Below are positions 11,238-22,032 of a DNA stretch of 64,000 nt, in pieces. The notes under the pieces are model-generated. The model was given only the letters and a program-made list of their open reading frames with translations. It searched no databases and was not told where the DNA came from. The number at the start of each line of letters is the position of its first letter. The stretch's first letter is position 1. Both the position numbers and the translations under genes were made by a program. This DNA comes from Ceratopteris richardii (lineage: Eukaryota > Streptophyta > Polypodiopsida > Polypodiales > Pteridaceae), in NCBI GenBank assembly GCA_020310875.1, contig CM035432.1:99660512-99724511 (forward strand), read 5' to 3'.

Positions 11238-11720
11238 ACTTCGAGCTCATACTATTTTCTTATCTTTCTTTTTCTCGAACTCCGTGACAATGTCTCATCG
11301 AGGAGACACCATCCGATGATATATTTTGATCGACCATTTTATCGATCTTTCCAATGTTCTAGTGTTCCCATGTTTGGATGTTTTGATCTCCTAATATGTT
11401 CCGGTGTTTGGATGTTTCGGTGTTTCGGTACTCCGACCTTCTAGAGATTTTTTTCTTCTAGAGATTGTAGACTTTTGAAGATTGTGACATTTTGGAGATT
11501 TTGACACCATTGGTGCACCAATGAGTCCATTATCTAGAGTCTTTTTAGATCGTCATCTAAGCTCCATATCGGGAGTGCATAGGTGGGCAATACCATCTTT
11601 ATGGTTACATCTCTCTTGAAAACTTGAGAATTTGAGTTGTGTATCTCTTAGTATATTTCTCTTCTTTGTCTAGACTCTAGTTACAAGTACTATTGATAGT
11701 GCTCAGTGTTCTAACGCTCA

Positions 11721-12364
11721 TACTTCCAAGGCGTTTGAAGCATGGAACATATTTGAAAAGGAGATATGAAGCTCTAATTCAAGATAAAAATGCAAGCAAA
11801 TGAACGGTCTTCATGAAATGAATCAGGGAAGTCCAATTTCTTTACTCTTTGAATTATGGCATGAGAACAGTCTTTATTTCGTGCATTAGAAGACCATCTT
11901 AAGAAATGTACTGAAGACACATATTAGAGAAAGTTGAAATCATGCAAAGTGGCATCTTTGCTCATCATTTTAAGATAGCATATATTATCCAAGTTTATTG
12001 CTTTTTGGCTTAAAATGTGTTGCTTGTGGTTCGTAAAGAAATTTTATGGCTAAATTTTGGAGAAACTATCTCTAGAAGACATTTGGAAAGTCTTCAAATC
12101 AACATGTTTAGTCACTATTTCCAATCGATGACCACCTAGTAGCTGATCAACTTCATATGCATGTCGCTCTTTTCTTGAGAGTCACATTTCAAGGATTTTT
12201 GGCTCCTTAGAATTCTTATCTTGGAAGCTTTCATTTGGAAGAGCTATAATTGTTTTGAATCAAGAAATAGTTCTCATCAACCTCTTTTTGATAGTTTTGG
12301 TGGTGGAGTTTCTTGGATTATTTTATCCCAAGGGGGATCACTATTGCTAGATTTATATGCTTTT
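11721..12364. other. No identified gene; probable retroelement debris
   Basis: Stops occur in every frame, and no LTR signal or repeat was recognised. It lies between the copia A LTR and a second copia RNase H fragment, so it is likely decayed internal copia sequence. Confidence 0.3.
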
Positions 12365-12600
12365 TCTAAGTCTGACTGAGTGGTTGATATGACTTTTGTA
12401 TGTCCATCAGTGGTTCTTTCTTCATGATTGGTAGCTCATGCATATCTTGTTTGAGCAAGAAGCAGTCTGCTCTAGCCACTTCTAGTTGTGAGGCTAAGTA
12501 TAGGGTAGCTTTCATGACAACCATTGAGTGTGTGTGGCTCATACAACTTATGGTTTATTTGGGTCAAAAAAGAGAAGTATGTTGACAACCTTAGCTTCAC
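12365..12600 (+). pseudogene. Ty1/copia RNase H fragment
   Basis: The frame from 12400 gives SGSFFMIGSSCISCLSKKQS, then a TSSCEAKYRVAFM block. This corresponds to the copia RNase H signature (SGYvFmlgg-aiSW-SKKQ, then STaEAEYiA). The next block (ECVWLIQLMVYLG) matches the EavWLr-LL-dLG region. The frame ends at TGA 12583. It is an isolated fragment between the copia A LTR and the gypsy element 2 LTR, so it belongs to a further copia copy. Confidence 0.7.
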
Positions 12601-12719
12601 CTTCCAACAAGTCTCTATCCCATTGCAGCAGTAGGGACTTGATGACAAAGAAGTGGGAAAGGGAATCCCTTTTTAATTTGTCAATCCAAGAACAAGCTAA
12701 CCCGATTGGTGCTTAGAGA

Positions 12720-13131
12720 CTAGTGCTTCACAAACCACACATCAATCATGCTCAAAGGATGCAAGCAAGCACACCTGTATGAAGATCCAAAAGGATCGAA
12801 AATGATAGAACAAGGTGGAAGCATGAAAACACGACTTTCTGAATAACACGCTTCTCTTCTCATTAGTGCAAAAGATACAAGGGAAAATGGCCCAGAATTC
12901 TTCACATTTGTGGATTTTATATCCTTTTGGAGAGAATCGTGATATTCTACTTGGAGAGAGTCACGATTTCCTGCAATGTTCTTTTCTACACAAATGGAAG
13001 GACTTCTTTTGTCTATTTGGGGTTGGATCTCCTAGGTCACTATAGGAAGACTCTTCCTTGGTGTTACAAAATTAGGAGCTCTTATATACATGACATTATG
13101 GTAAAACACTATTTGAGGTAGTTTGTCAACA
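12720..13131 (-). repeat. 3' LTR of gypsy element 2
   Basis: On the minus strand a strong polypurine tract is followed at 13131 by TGTTGACAAAC, the usual LTR start. A TATA-like box (gatataaaatcc; plus-strand 12912-12924) lies inside. The 3' end is uncertain, near 12720. The LTR contains two imperfect palindromes (12931-12948 and about 12955-12975) of the same type as the cluster at 26930-27660. Confidence 0.65.
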
Positions 13132-13146
13132 TTTCCTCCCCCTCCT
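13132..13146 (-). promoter_or_regulatory. Polypurine tract of gypsy element 2
   Basis: The minus-strand sequence aggagggggaggaaa lies directly before the TGTTGAC LTR start. This is where plus-strand DNA synthesis is primed in LTR elements. Confidence 0.75.
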
Positions 13147-13289
13147 AGACGCTTTGATGTCCTCATCAAAATTTGGAAATATGTACATCTCCTATGGCTG
13201 TGGTTTTCCTTATTCTATTGTATACCTTACTACTGCTAGTATTTATCTCTATTTGTACATCTCCTAGAGGTGCATGTGTTGCTCCTGCT

Positions 13290-16200
13290 CTTTCATGTTG
13301 ATTTTGTTGATGAGCTTTATTAAGGCCTTCCTCCAGTTGACAACCACGATTGGTGCATCTATTGTGTTCCAATTGTGATATTCTAGATATGTAGCTTTGT
13401 ATGCGAGGATGCGTGCCTCAGCACCCAAATAGACTCTTCCAAAAATCTCTGAGTCCATCTCAAAAAATGTCATAGAGAATGCATCCTCGAATGTCTATAA
13501 GTAAATGCTCTACATAAGCATGACTCGTGCATAGTATGCCATGAGACACTGTCTATCTAGCATTTCACTGAGATAAAAAAGAAGCATATTTGTGCCTGAA
13601 TGGAAGCCCAAAAATTTCAAAGTTCTGATGTTGGCCTCTGAAAAACTCTCGAGATAGTTCTTTATCATGGTTAGTATTCGAGTTTTACAATGATGGTGTA
13701 ATCCTGTACATCTCTCATGTCTTCCAAAAAGGTGTCGATTACTTGAAGCATATAGGATTTGGTTGGCCAACTGCATGGAGGTCTTGTTAGCTTTGCAAAA
13801 TTCAACCACGTGCATGGTATCTGTCCACTCCTCGGGCATTCCCAAAAAGTTGGCCAATCCCTTGGGTGAGTGCATGGACAATATGTTGGGTTGAGCTTGA
13901 GGCTAATCAGAGCATTTGTCCACACGTGCCAGCATGCTTTTTGTTTATTCAAAAATTCCCTATGCCAACGCGGGTTAACCTTGTGAAAAAATTCTTTCGT
14001 TAGTATGAACTGACTCTCCAAGTACTCTAAAAATTGATCAGGCCTCATCTGCAAAATGCTTGTTTGTATTCCTTTATTGACTCGCTTATGTAAACTATGG
14101 GCATGTCCAGGATATCAAAATTGGAGAGCGTTCATGGAGGTTTCTTTAGCTTATGTAGTAGAAATTTGACTAACTTAGCCTCATATCTATCATATAGCTG
14201 CTTTAGGTACTTGATTCTACTGTTGCTATCATGAATTAATGTACATGATGGTAGTGGTTCTTCAAGACCTAGCTCATCAGATTTGTCATTCCTTGCATGT
14301 GCATCTTCTGCCTCCATCTTTGCATCTTGGATGGAGCTTTTGCCTCCTTGTTCTGTCTCTTGAGCTTCTTCTCCGATGTGAGCTTGCACCTCAAATACTT
14401 TTGTTTCCCATAGGATAAGTTCTCTTATTTCCCTCTCCACTTCCTATCGGCATACTTCCATTGTTTGTTGAATCTGATCCTTGACTGCTCTGAAACATGC
14501 AAACATTTCTATTGAAGCTTCACATAATTGTTTCATTCTCCCTTCCACCTTTGCCTTTACATCTAACAATGCTCTTGTCTGGGAGAGATCTCTTCTAGCT
14601 TCTGCTCATTCTCTTTCCAACTCTTTTATCCTGTCTGAATCTTGATTGCTCTGGAAATATGTGCTACTTTCCGGATCCAAAATGGATAGCAGCTCATCAT
14701 TTAGCTCCTTAATCTTTTTAAATGATGAATATAGAAAATAATATTTCTTTTTATGATTTTCTATTTTTATCTTTTCTAGAGTGTTGTACCTCTTTTTGCT
14801 TGAGCTCTTCTAGGAGTTCTTGGATTGTCTAGCCTCTTACCTGAGCAACCTCTTGGTTTTCCATACTTTTTGTTCCCAACTCCTCTGTTCCATTCTACTG
14901 TTCTGAGATCTTGCATACACTACTCTTTCTCTTGGTGGAGCTTCGAGGCTTCCTCTTTCTTTCTTTTTAGGTACAGTTTGCACTTTTCCTGTTCATCCTT
15001 GAATATCTTTAGGGCATTTCTCCCTAGCTCGATCTCTCCATCTTTTTGCTTTATCATTTCATTGAAGTGGTTTTCCATCTCTTGGCGTTCTTTCTCTGCT
15101 TCTCTGCTTTGGTGTCCTGCAGCTATAACTTCCTCTGTTACTTTTACTATTTCTTCTTGAAGAACTTTGTTGTCCCAGAGCAAAGCCTCATTTTTTTAAT
15201 TAGATCTTTACTTTTTGTCTTCCAGGTTTCCACTAATTTTCTTCTTTCTTCTTCCATTCAGAAACCTTCCAATAGTGCCCATCTTGATCCTTGAAAAAAT
15301 TGTTCTATTCGTTGATTGAGTATAGTCTTGATTTCTAATAGGTCCCCATTCTCCTCCTTCTGTTGGCCTTGGGTCAAATACTACTGTAGTGCTTTATCTT
15401 CATTTTCTAGTCTCTCATGCCCTAATTGCATTGATTTGGCTTCTTCTTCTTTCACTTCTTTGTCTGTTTCCATCATAGCTTTTAGGTTCTTTTGTTCATC
15501 TTCCTCTGCGTTTCTCTCTGGTATTTAATCCTCCACACCTTGGATCTCCCTCTCTGTCGAGTTTGTTTCTGCATCCTCCATGCCATTTGCATTAGCATAT
15601 TCCTCTTAGCTGATGTCCTCCTTAGAATTGCTTTCTTCTTGAGGGTGTTCTTCCTCTATCTGCACATTATCATGTGGTGCATCTCCTTCTTGGAGGCCCT
15701 TTGATTCACTTTTATTTGTCATCTCTGTTTCCTTAGCTATGCCTTCCTTTTCCTCTTCTCCTTGGAATCTGATGTAGAACTCTTTTTTGGGCTTTTCCCA
15801 ATGCAGTCTTTGTCCTAGTATTTTTGTTATATCCATATGAGTCATCCCTTGTTCTTCAGCCTCTTCCATGATCACATCTTGGTCCTAGTATACCATCTCT
15901 TCTTGCTCCTGATCTTTGTGTTGACAAGTGGTTAGAACCGATGTTTCTTCTTGTGGTAATTCTTTTGTTGTCTCTATTTCAAATCCCATAGATGCATCAA
16001 AAAAGTCATCCAAGTCAGCTTCTTGTTCCATTTCTCTGAGTTTTTGGATGTTGAACTCTTCCTAAGGTTTTCTTGTCTCTGCGGTGTGCAAGAGTTGTTG
16101 TAGTAATTCCCTTTCCTCTTCATCTTCCTCCTCCAAATCTTGTGCTTCCGCATCATTAGTTTTTTACTACTCTTTCGGATCCTTCGACTGTGGTATGCAT

Positions 16201-17060
16201 ATGAGATGCCCATCTTCTTTGGTCATTAGAGTGGATCTGCCTTCGAGGAGCTCCGATGGGGGTTCTAGTAGGTACGACATGGGCTGCTCGTTTTCATTTT
16301 ACCTCATACTTTTTTGAGAATCTCTTGTTGCTTTTCTCGATGAGTTGTTCTCGGTGATCTTCTATTGCCTCATTTCTTACCTCTTTGCTTTTGGTGGGGG
16401 GTACCACCTTCACCTTCTTTGGAGGCACTAGCTTCCTTTGATCCTTAGCTAGGTTGAGTTGTTCAAAGATTCTCCTTAACACTTTTTCTCTCCTGAAAAA
16501 AGTTGCCTCGGTCTTAGACTCCAGCAGATTCTCATGAGCTTTCTCATACACCTCTAGCTCTTCTTGTGTCCAGTATGTTGCCTTATCAGAGTAATCATCC
16601 AGCGTCTTCTGATATTGCTTTTCATATGCCAGTCTTTTGTCTTCATAGCCTTGCAGGAAATATGTGTATAGTTTTTGCTTTTCTGTTATTGGAGGACATG
16701 GAGCTGGATCCGCCTGGGCCTCTCTCTACGGTACCAGCACTTCCTCCCTAGTGGGTTCCAACATCTCTGATGCTGCCTTCCTTGGGTCTTCCTTTACCCC
16801 GAGGGTTACATAGTCTGTCTCCTTCTCTTGTATACCTTGATCTTCCTATTTGGGAACTTCTTTATCTCCATGTACCGCTCCATGCCCTTCCTAATATCAT
16901 TCAAGTTATAGGTTTTTCCTCCATCAAACTTCAAATCTTCCCTCACTAGGGCTTGGTTGATCTTTATGGTCTTCATCTCTCCTGTGAAGTCTAGTACCTG
17001 GCACATTAAGTACTCTTGTGGGTCATTTTCCTCCAAGGTGTGCCTATCCATGGTTTCCAT
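13290..17060 (-). pseudogene. Third ORF of gypsy element 2 (env position): very long Glu/Lys-rich coiled-coil protein
   Basis: From the end of the integrase region, the minus strand encodes about 1,200 codons' worth of Glu/Lys/Gln-rich sequence in pieces, with stops and frame changes. Pieces are 16806-17060, 16294-16551, 15974-16213, 15606-15875, 14920-15183 (a classic heptad stretch) and 14132-14440. A less charged, more globular C-terminal part follows at 13510-14054 (for example KVNPRWHREFLNKQKACWH, then FLGMPEEWTDTMHVVEF after a frameshift). No membrane segment or signal peptide is evident. Its position matches the third ORF of element 1, but I see no residue-level similarity between the two beyond coiled-coil character. 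The region is much longer than a typical env-like ORF. Function unknown. Confidence 0.6.
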
Positions 17061-17063
17061 AGC

Positions 17064-18330
17064 TCAGATACATCTAGGGATGTCTATCATAATGAGATCC
17101 AAATCCAAAAATCCATGCCATTGTTGTTCAGTAAGAGGCTCTAGGTATTTTTCGACCCGATATCCACTTATGTATTTGGGCATGACTTGTCCTTCTAGGG
17201 TTGCGAGTTGCATGGCCCCATCATTACTAATCTTGTGTAGGACATATGGTCCGTGTCCCCTCTTGTGCAATTTCTTGCCCATTTCCTTGATGGTGAACGC
17301 TAGGACTAGGTATTCTTCATTCAAATCCTTCTCTTTGATGTGCATATCAAAGTAAGCTTTCGTCTTTGTTTATTAGCATACAAAGAGTTTATGGCTTGTA
17401 ACCTAGTGGCCCCTAACTTTTCTAGTTCCAAGATTCTATTTACGAACTCGTGTTTTATCCAATCTAACATCTTTTCCACTTTTAGGGTTGGGATCAAGAA
17501 TTCCATGGGTAAGATAACATTTTGCCCATATACCAAATTGAAAGGTGTAGTTCCAATGCTGGTTTTATAAGCAACTCTATAAGCCCACAGAGCATGATGT
17601 AATTACTTATCCCAATCTGACCTTTTATTATTGACTATCTTTTCTAAGACTCCACACGAAACCTTATTCATTTTCTTGGGGGTGATTGGGTGCTAAGAGT
17701 CTGTGCACTACTAAGAACTCTTTGAGAAGATATTCTATGACCTCATTGACAAAGTGCGTTCCCCTATCACTGATGATTTCTAATGGTTACCTAAATCTCA
17801 CAAAGATGTTTTCAAATAAGAACCTGGCTACTATTTGAGCATCATTTCTTTGGGTGGCTTTAGCCTCTGCCCACTTAGTTAAGTAGTCAGTTGCTACTAT
17901 GATGTATTCTGCATGTGTGGTTCTAGAAGATGGTCAAATAGCTCCAATGAAATATACGCGCCACTTGGAGAAATTTCCAAAGCTCATTATTGGTCTTAGT
18001 GTCATATCATCTTTTCTTATGAGATTCTTTGTTCTTTGGCAAATGTCACATCTTTCCACAAATATCTTCGCATCTTTATGTAGTGTTGGCCACCAGAATC
18101 CTACATAGATTATTAGCTTGGAAGTTCTTTCTATTGAAAAGTGTTATGATGTTGCTCATGCATGTGCTAATTGTAACATTCTCACATTCTCCTCTTCTGG
18201 AGCACACAATCTTAAATACCCATCTTTACCTCTCTTATACAACTGATCCCCTATCAATGAGTATTCTTTGCATTCCAAATTCATCACCTTCTCGTGAAAA
18301 GACTTTTTCACTTGAAGCTCTTGTGTTTTC
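17064..18330 (-). pseudogene. gypsy element 2 integrase
   Basis: The minus strand shows FVERCDICQRTKN (zinc module cysteines, about 18050), VYFIGAI (the usual DFIGPI with the first catalytic Asp changed to Tyr), TDYLTKWAEAKA, and ISDRGTHFVNEVIEYL (second Asp, about 17760). A damaged HPQ-NG-E block follows. The C-terminal domain (KKLHKRGHGPYVLHKISNDGA and onward) is at 17064-17345. Loss of the first catalytic Asp, together with frameshifts, makes it inactive. Confidence 0.85.
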
Positions 18331-18332
18331 AA

Positions 18333-19145
18333 CTATTTTATGATCTCTTCTCCCCATACTGGATTTTTGTTTATCCAAAATGTAGTTGCCTTTTCCACTA
18401 CTTTTCTTCCTTGGCAAGCCTCACACTGTTGAACAAAATAATGTATGTCATTCTTTTGGTCGGTCCAATGTACCCCTAATCTGTGAAGATTCATCAGGGT
18501 TTGGGCTTTAGAAGCATAGACTAGGCTATGAAGGTTATGTGCCCTTTCTAGGTGACTCCTCTGTTCCTCATCCAAGATGTAGCTTAAGACTATGTCTGAA
18601 TGATGGAGGTGGTATAGGTGTCTTGAAAGCAAGATGTAGTTTTTGGTTTGACCTAAGGCTTGACTTATGTATATTTTAGAAAATTGAGGTCCAAAACTCA
18701 GTAATGGAACAAGGTTCTCTACCCAAGTAGGCACGACTTCCACCCTAAACAGATAAATGTCTGGCAGTTCATCATCCACACCTTGGGGTTCTTCTCCATT
18801 GCATAGTCTAGATAGATGATCTACCTTGATGTGAGTCTTTTCTTGTTTCACTACAACCTCAAAATCAAACTCCATCAATAGCAAAAATCACCTAACAATT
18901 CTTCCATCATTACAAGGCTTGTTCACTAGATACAAGAGGGCTTGATGATCCACAAAGAACTTGAACTTGTTTGCTAGGAGGTAATGTCTGAACTTCTTGA
19001 TTGCATACACCATGCCTAATCCCTCTCTCTTTGTTGTGGTGTAGTTTCCTACTTGCATAAGCAACTGGGAAGTATAGCTTGGAATTCTCAACTGGCTATG
19101 GTAGAATGCATCCCAATGCAAAATTGGAAGCATCCACATGGACAT
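18333..19145 (-). pseudogene. gypsy element 2 RNase H and spacer
   Basis: Reading on the minus strand, 18888-19145 includes TTTKREGLGMVYAIKKFRHYLL and FFVDHQALLYLVNKPC, the Glu and second Asp blocks of RNase H. A stop at 18888 then gives EFDFEVVVKQEKTHIKVDHLSRL, the strongly conserved end of this domain, plus the linker (LPDIYLFRVE) leading into integrase and an LHRLGVHW-CEACQ zinc-like block. The first catalytic Asp (VDAS type) lies just upstream, in a region shifted by an indel. Confidence 0.85.
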
Positions 19146-19522
19146 GGAAATTTTCCTCCCAATTATGTGGTTTCAAGATGGGTGTTGAGCTCAACCAATA
19201 CTTCAATTTCTTAAAAGCATCTTCACATTATTTTGTCCATTCAAACTTGGTGATTAAGGCATATAAGGGTCTAGCGAACATAGCATAATTGTGGACAAAC
19301 CTCCTATAGTATCCACAATGTCCTATGAAAGCTTGCAATTCCTTCACAGTTGTGGGCCTAGGCATCTCAGCTATTACTCTGGTCTTTTCCTCATTAGTGG
19401 ATATGCCGTTCTTGGAAAAAATATGGCCAAGAATCTTTCCTTGCCTAACAAAGAAAATACACTTTTCAAGGTTTAAACAAACTCTGTAAAGTTTTCACTT
19501 CTCAAACATTTGTCTAAGTTAC

Positions 19523-20390
19523 TCAAGGTGAGCTTATCTTTTGCAAGAAAAAGCACACGTCATCGACATATACTTCCATAGTTTTTCTCAAGAGATCTTT
19601 GAATACATGACACATAATCCTTTGAAAGGTAGCTGGTGCATTTGTCAGGCCAAATGGCATAACCCTAAATGCAAATACCCCCCACTCAGTTGCAAAGGCA
19701 ATTTTGTGTTGGTTTTTTGGGGCTATAGCCACCTGATTATATCTGGAGAAACCATCAAGAAAACTATACACCTCTTTCCCAGATACTCTTTCCAATATAT
19801 GACTGGTAATTCGCAGTGAATAATTGTCTCTAATAGTGGCAGCATTGAGCTTTTTGAGATTGATGCAAACCCTGAGTTTGCCATTTTTCTTAGGGACAAT
19901 TACTATAGGAGATATCTATTCTGTGTGCTCTATCTCATAGATAAACACTATTGATAGCCGTTTATCAATTTCTTCCTTGATTTTGGCATCATACACATCA
20001 TTATAAGTGTAGTGTCTTTTTTTGGAGGGTTTCGAATCTGGGGCAATGGGTATTCTATGCACACAAATACTTGGGTCCACCCCCTTGAGATCCTTGTAAT
20101 TCCACCAAAACACCTCCCTAAATTCCTTGACTAGGGCTATCAACTGTTCTTCCTCTTCTAGCTAAATATCATTGGCCATGACTACCTTTCTCTCTTCTCC
20201 CTCTTCCATTGTGATTGTCACTTGTTTCACATATCCTCTGTTGTCATAAGCCTAATTGGTTCTACGTTCTCTTTGGGGTTTTTGGAATATTACCTTCATT
20301 TCTTCCACTTCATATCTTTTGAAATGTTTTCGAACATCAAGTTCTGCCTCTACTTGTTTTTCTTTCTTTTCCTCCTTCAGTATACTAGAG
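19523..20390 (-). pseudogene. gypsy element 2 reverse transcriptase and upstream linker
   Basis: The piece 19916-20143 carries the RT start (FREVFWWNYKDLKGVDPSI, IEHTE). The piece 19523-19795 carries SFLDGFSRYNQVAIAP, the PFGLTNAPATFQRIMC block and catalytic YVDD. Between them, 19800-19915 is still readable in another frame as PIVIVPKKNGKLRVCINLKKL-like sequence. Upstream, 20144-20385 is a charged linker. The coding signal stops at about 20385, where the truncated copia LTR begins. Confidence 0.88.
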
Positions 20391-20972
20391 GATAGTAATT
20401 TTGTGAGAGATGTTTCTCAGTGTGTACTTCACCATTTTCCATGATTTTAAAGCTTGTTAAAATCCTTATATTGTCTAATATATGATACAAATGTTAATCA
20501 GCAATTGAGTCTTTAATCATGAGATATCTCTATTTTACTGCACACACGTCTAAGTACTATTGCAGCCCGAGAAAATCGCGGTCATCCTATCACTTGCTAA
20601 ACTTCTTTCTCCTTGTGTAGTCCATCATTTTTGTTGAAATAACTCTTGATTGTTAGCGTACTAAGCTAGCAAGAGTTTCCCAAAAGGAATTAATTTAATT
20701 GCTATTGTGGTGTGAGAATTGGTCAAGACTTTGGACATGTGTATGAACATAAATAACAAGTTTTTGGCTCTTGAATCTACTCCAACTTATCTTTTTTTTA
20801 TTCAACTTTTTGAGAGTGATCTTGCAAGGTACATAGGGTGTCTAATACATCCTTTGGCAAGCTAAAAGGGCCCACCACATATCTCTAGAGTCCATTTGGC
20901 TGGTGTAATGCAAAGTTTTTATAGTTTCTATAGCACCACTTCATCTTCATCAACTACAAATCCATCTCTTCA
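20391..20972 (+). repeat. 5' LTR of copia B, left half missing
   Basis: It aligns to the last about 573 bases of the 3' LTR (25901-26473), ending at the same ...cttCA boundary where the two copies stop matching. The first about 670 bases (counterpart of 25229-25900) are absent, and gypsy coding sequence starts right at the break. Confidence 0.85.
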
Positions 20973-20975
20973 TAG

Positions 20976-20990
20976 TGATATCAGAGCAAG
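20976..20990 (+). promoter_or_regulatory. Primer-binding site of copia B (initiator tRNA-Met type)
   Basis: The sequence tgatatcagagcaag differs by one base from the usual plant copia site tggtatcagagc, which is complementary to the 3' end of initiator tRNA-Met. It begins three bases after the LTR CA end. Confidence 0.85.
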
Positions 20991-21000
20991 GTTGGACAAC

Positions 21001-22032
21001 ATGCCAGATGGATTTCCTTCATCAATTGACAAATTGGATAGAGGTAACTACTCAACCTGGTCATTAAGGATGGAAGCTTATCTTCAAGGAAGGAATTTAT
21101 ATGGTTATATAGCTAGAGATGAAGTTATGCCAAGTTTCAGGAACAAAATTCAACCAACACAAGAAGAGCAAGAAAGATTGAGCACATGGTTCTCCAAGGA
21201 TCCACTTGCAAGGTCTTATCTCCTCAACTCTATCTCATATTTTTTGTTGCCTCACATTAGAAGTTTTAAAACATCTCAAGAAGTGTGGAATGCACTTAAA
21301 GCTTTCTTCTCTTCAAGTACAAAGGCTAGGAAGCATCAACTATGGCTACACTTCACAACTCTCAAGAAAGCTCCCAAACAAAATGTGACTGATTTTGTCA
21401 CAAAGCTCAAGGACATAGGAGATCAGTTGGGAAGCATCGGAGATGAAGAACAAATTGTAAGGCAAGTCATCAATGGCTTGAAGGCAGATGGAAAGTGGCA
21501 AGCATTCACCACAGCTATGGATCTATACATGGATATGCATGTACCAGATTTCAACGCACTCATAGGACAACTACTTACTCAAGAGGCCAAGCTTATCAAA
21601 AATGGAGAAAGCTCCAAAGGCAATCAATCTTCAGCCTTGTATACTGAAAAAAGCAAGTCCAAAGAAAACAAAGGAAGAGGAAAGAAAGTGGATGATGAAG
21701 CAGGTACACATCAAGCTAACTATGCAGGTAGAGGAAGACATGGTAGAGGTAGAGGTAGAGGAGGAAGACAAGGCAAGGGGAGATCCCAAAACTCTAATTC
21801 ATGCTCTATTTGTGGATTAACTAATCATACAATTGAAAATTGCTTTAGGAATTCCAGGAATCAAAGAGGCAGAGGCAACAATAGAGGAAGTTATGGCTAC
21901 TCAAGAGGAAGGTTCAACAATTACCATGGCAACCACAACAATACAACCATTCAAACTATCAAGGAGGCAATAGGGGAAGAAAAGACTTCAATAAGTACAC
22001 AGAAGACTCAAGTTAAGAGGACTCATTGCTAA
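21001..22032 (+). CDS. copia B Gag
   Basis: The open frame can be extended to an ATG at 20896, but that start lies inside the LTR and upstream of the primer site. The ATG at 21001 (MPDGFPSSIDKLDRGNYSTW) is the natural start and gives 343 residues. The N-terminal part is the copia capsid domain (NYSTWSLRMEAYL, VWNALKAFFSS, LKKAPKQNVTDFVTKLKDIGDQL). A CCHC zinc knuckle (CSICGLTNHTIENC, about 21803-21844) sits within Arg/Gly-rich tracts that would bind RNA. Gag forms the virus-like particle. It ends at TAA 22030, and protease follows in an overlapping frame. Confidence 0.88.
   Translation: MPDGFPSSIDKLDRGNYSTWSLRMEAYLQGRNLYGYIARDEVMPSFRNKIQPTQEEQERLSTWFSKDPLARSYLLNSISYFLLPHIRSFKTSQEVWNALKAFFSSSTKARKHQLWLHFTTLKKAPKQNVTDFVTKLKDIGDQLGSIGDEEQIVRQVINGLKADGKWQAFTTAMDLYMDMHVPDFNALIGQLLTQEAKLIKNGESSKGNQSSALYTEKSKSKENKGRGKKVDDEAGTHQANYAGRGRHGRGRGRGGRQGKGRSQNSNSCSICGLTNHTIENCFRNSRNQRGRGNNRGSYGYSRGRFNNYHGNHNNTTIQTIKEAIGEEKTSISTQKTQVKRTHC

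Larger units (their letters stand above)
9788..11720 (+). repeat. 3' LTR of copia element A, expanded by an internal insertion
   Basis: A purine-rich tract (gagggaaag) precedes TGCTAGATATG at 9788. The sequence 9788-10200 and 11490-11720 is similar, in inverted orientation, to the LTR at 44631-45349. Shared blocks include the ctccacc-caagtgacca start, the aaccctaacttccaa block, the G/C-rich ggcctatccccc block and the late catctaagctcca and gaacttgag blocks. The middle (about 10210-11480) has no counterpart there and contains a TGTATG-type microsatellite and a dimeric SINE. The right end is set by alignment only. Confidence 0.7.
12720..20385 (-). mobile_element. Ty3/gypsy element 2, pol and third ORF, split from its gag by a copia insertion
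   Basis: On the minus strand the order is protease-RT linker, RT, RNase H, integrase, a roughly 3.8-kb third ORF, polypurine tract and 3' LTR. The element's 5' part should continue at 26474 and beyond, to the right of the copia insertion. The protease itself is missing, probably lost in the same deletion that removed most of the copia 5' LTR. The RT is of the same broad type as element 1 (YTYNDVYDAKIKEEIDK, IYEIEHTE). Confidence 0.85.

Noticed and set aside
14825-15704. Plus-strand frames rich in Ser, Phe, Leu
   Set aside because: They are the antisense of the Glu/Lys-rich third ORF of gypsy element 2.
20391-20972. Reading this segment and 25901-26473 as gypsy coding sequence because both lie between gypsy parts
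   Set aside because: They are direct repeats ending exactly at a copia primer site and at the end of the copia 3' LTR, so they are LTR sequence.
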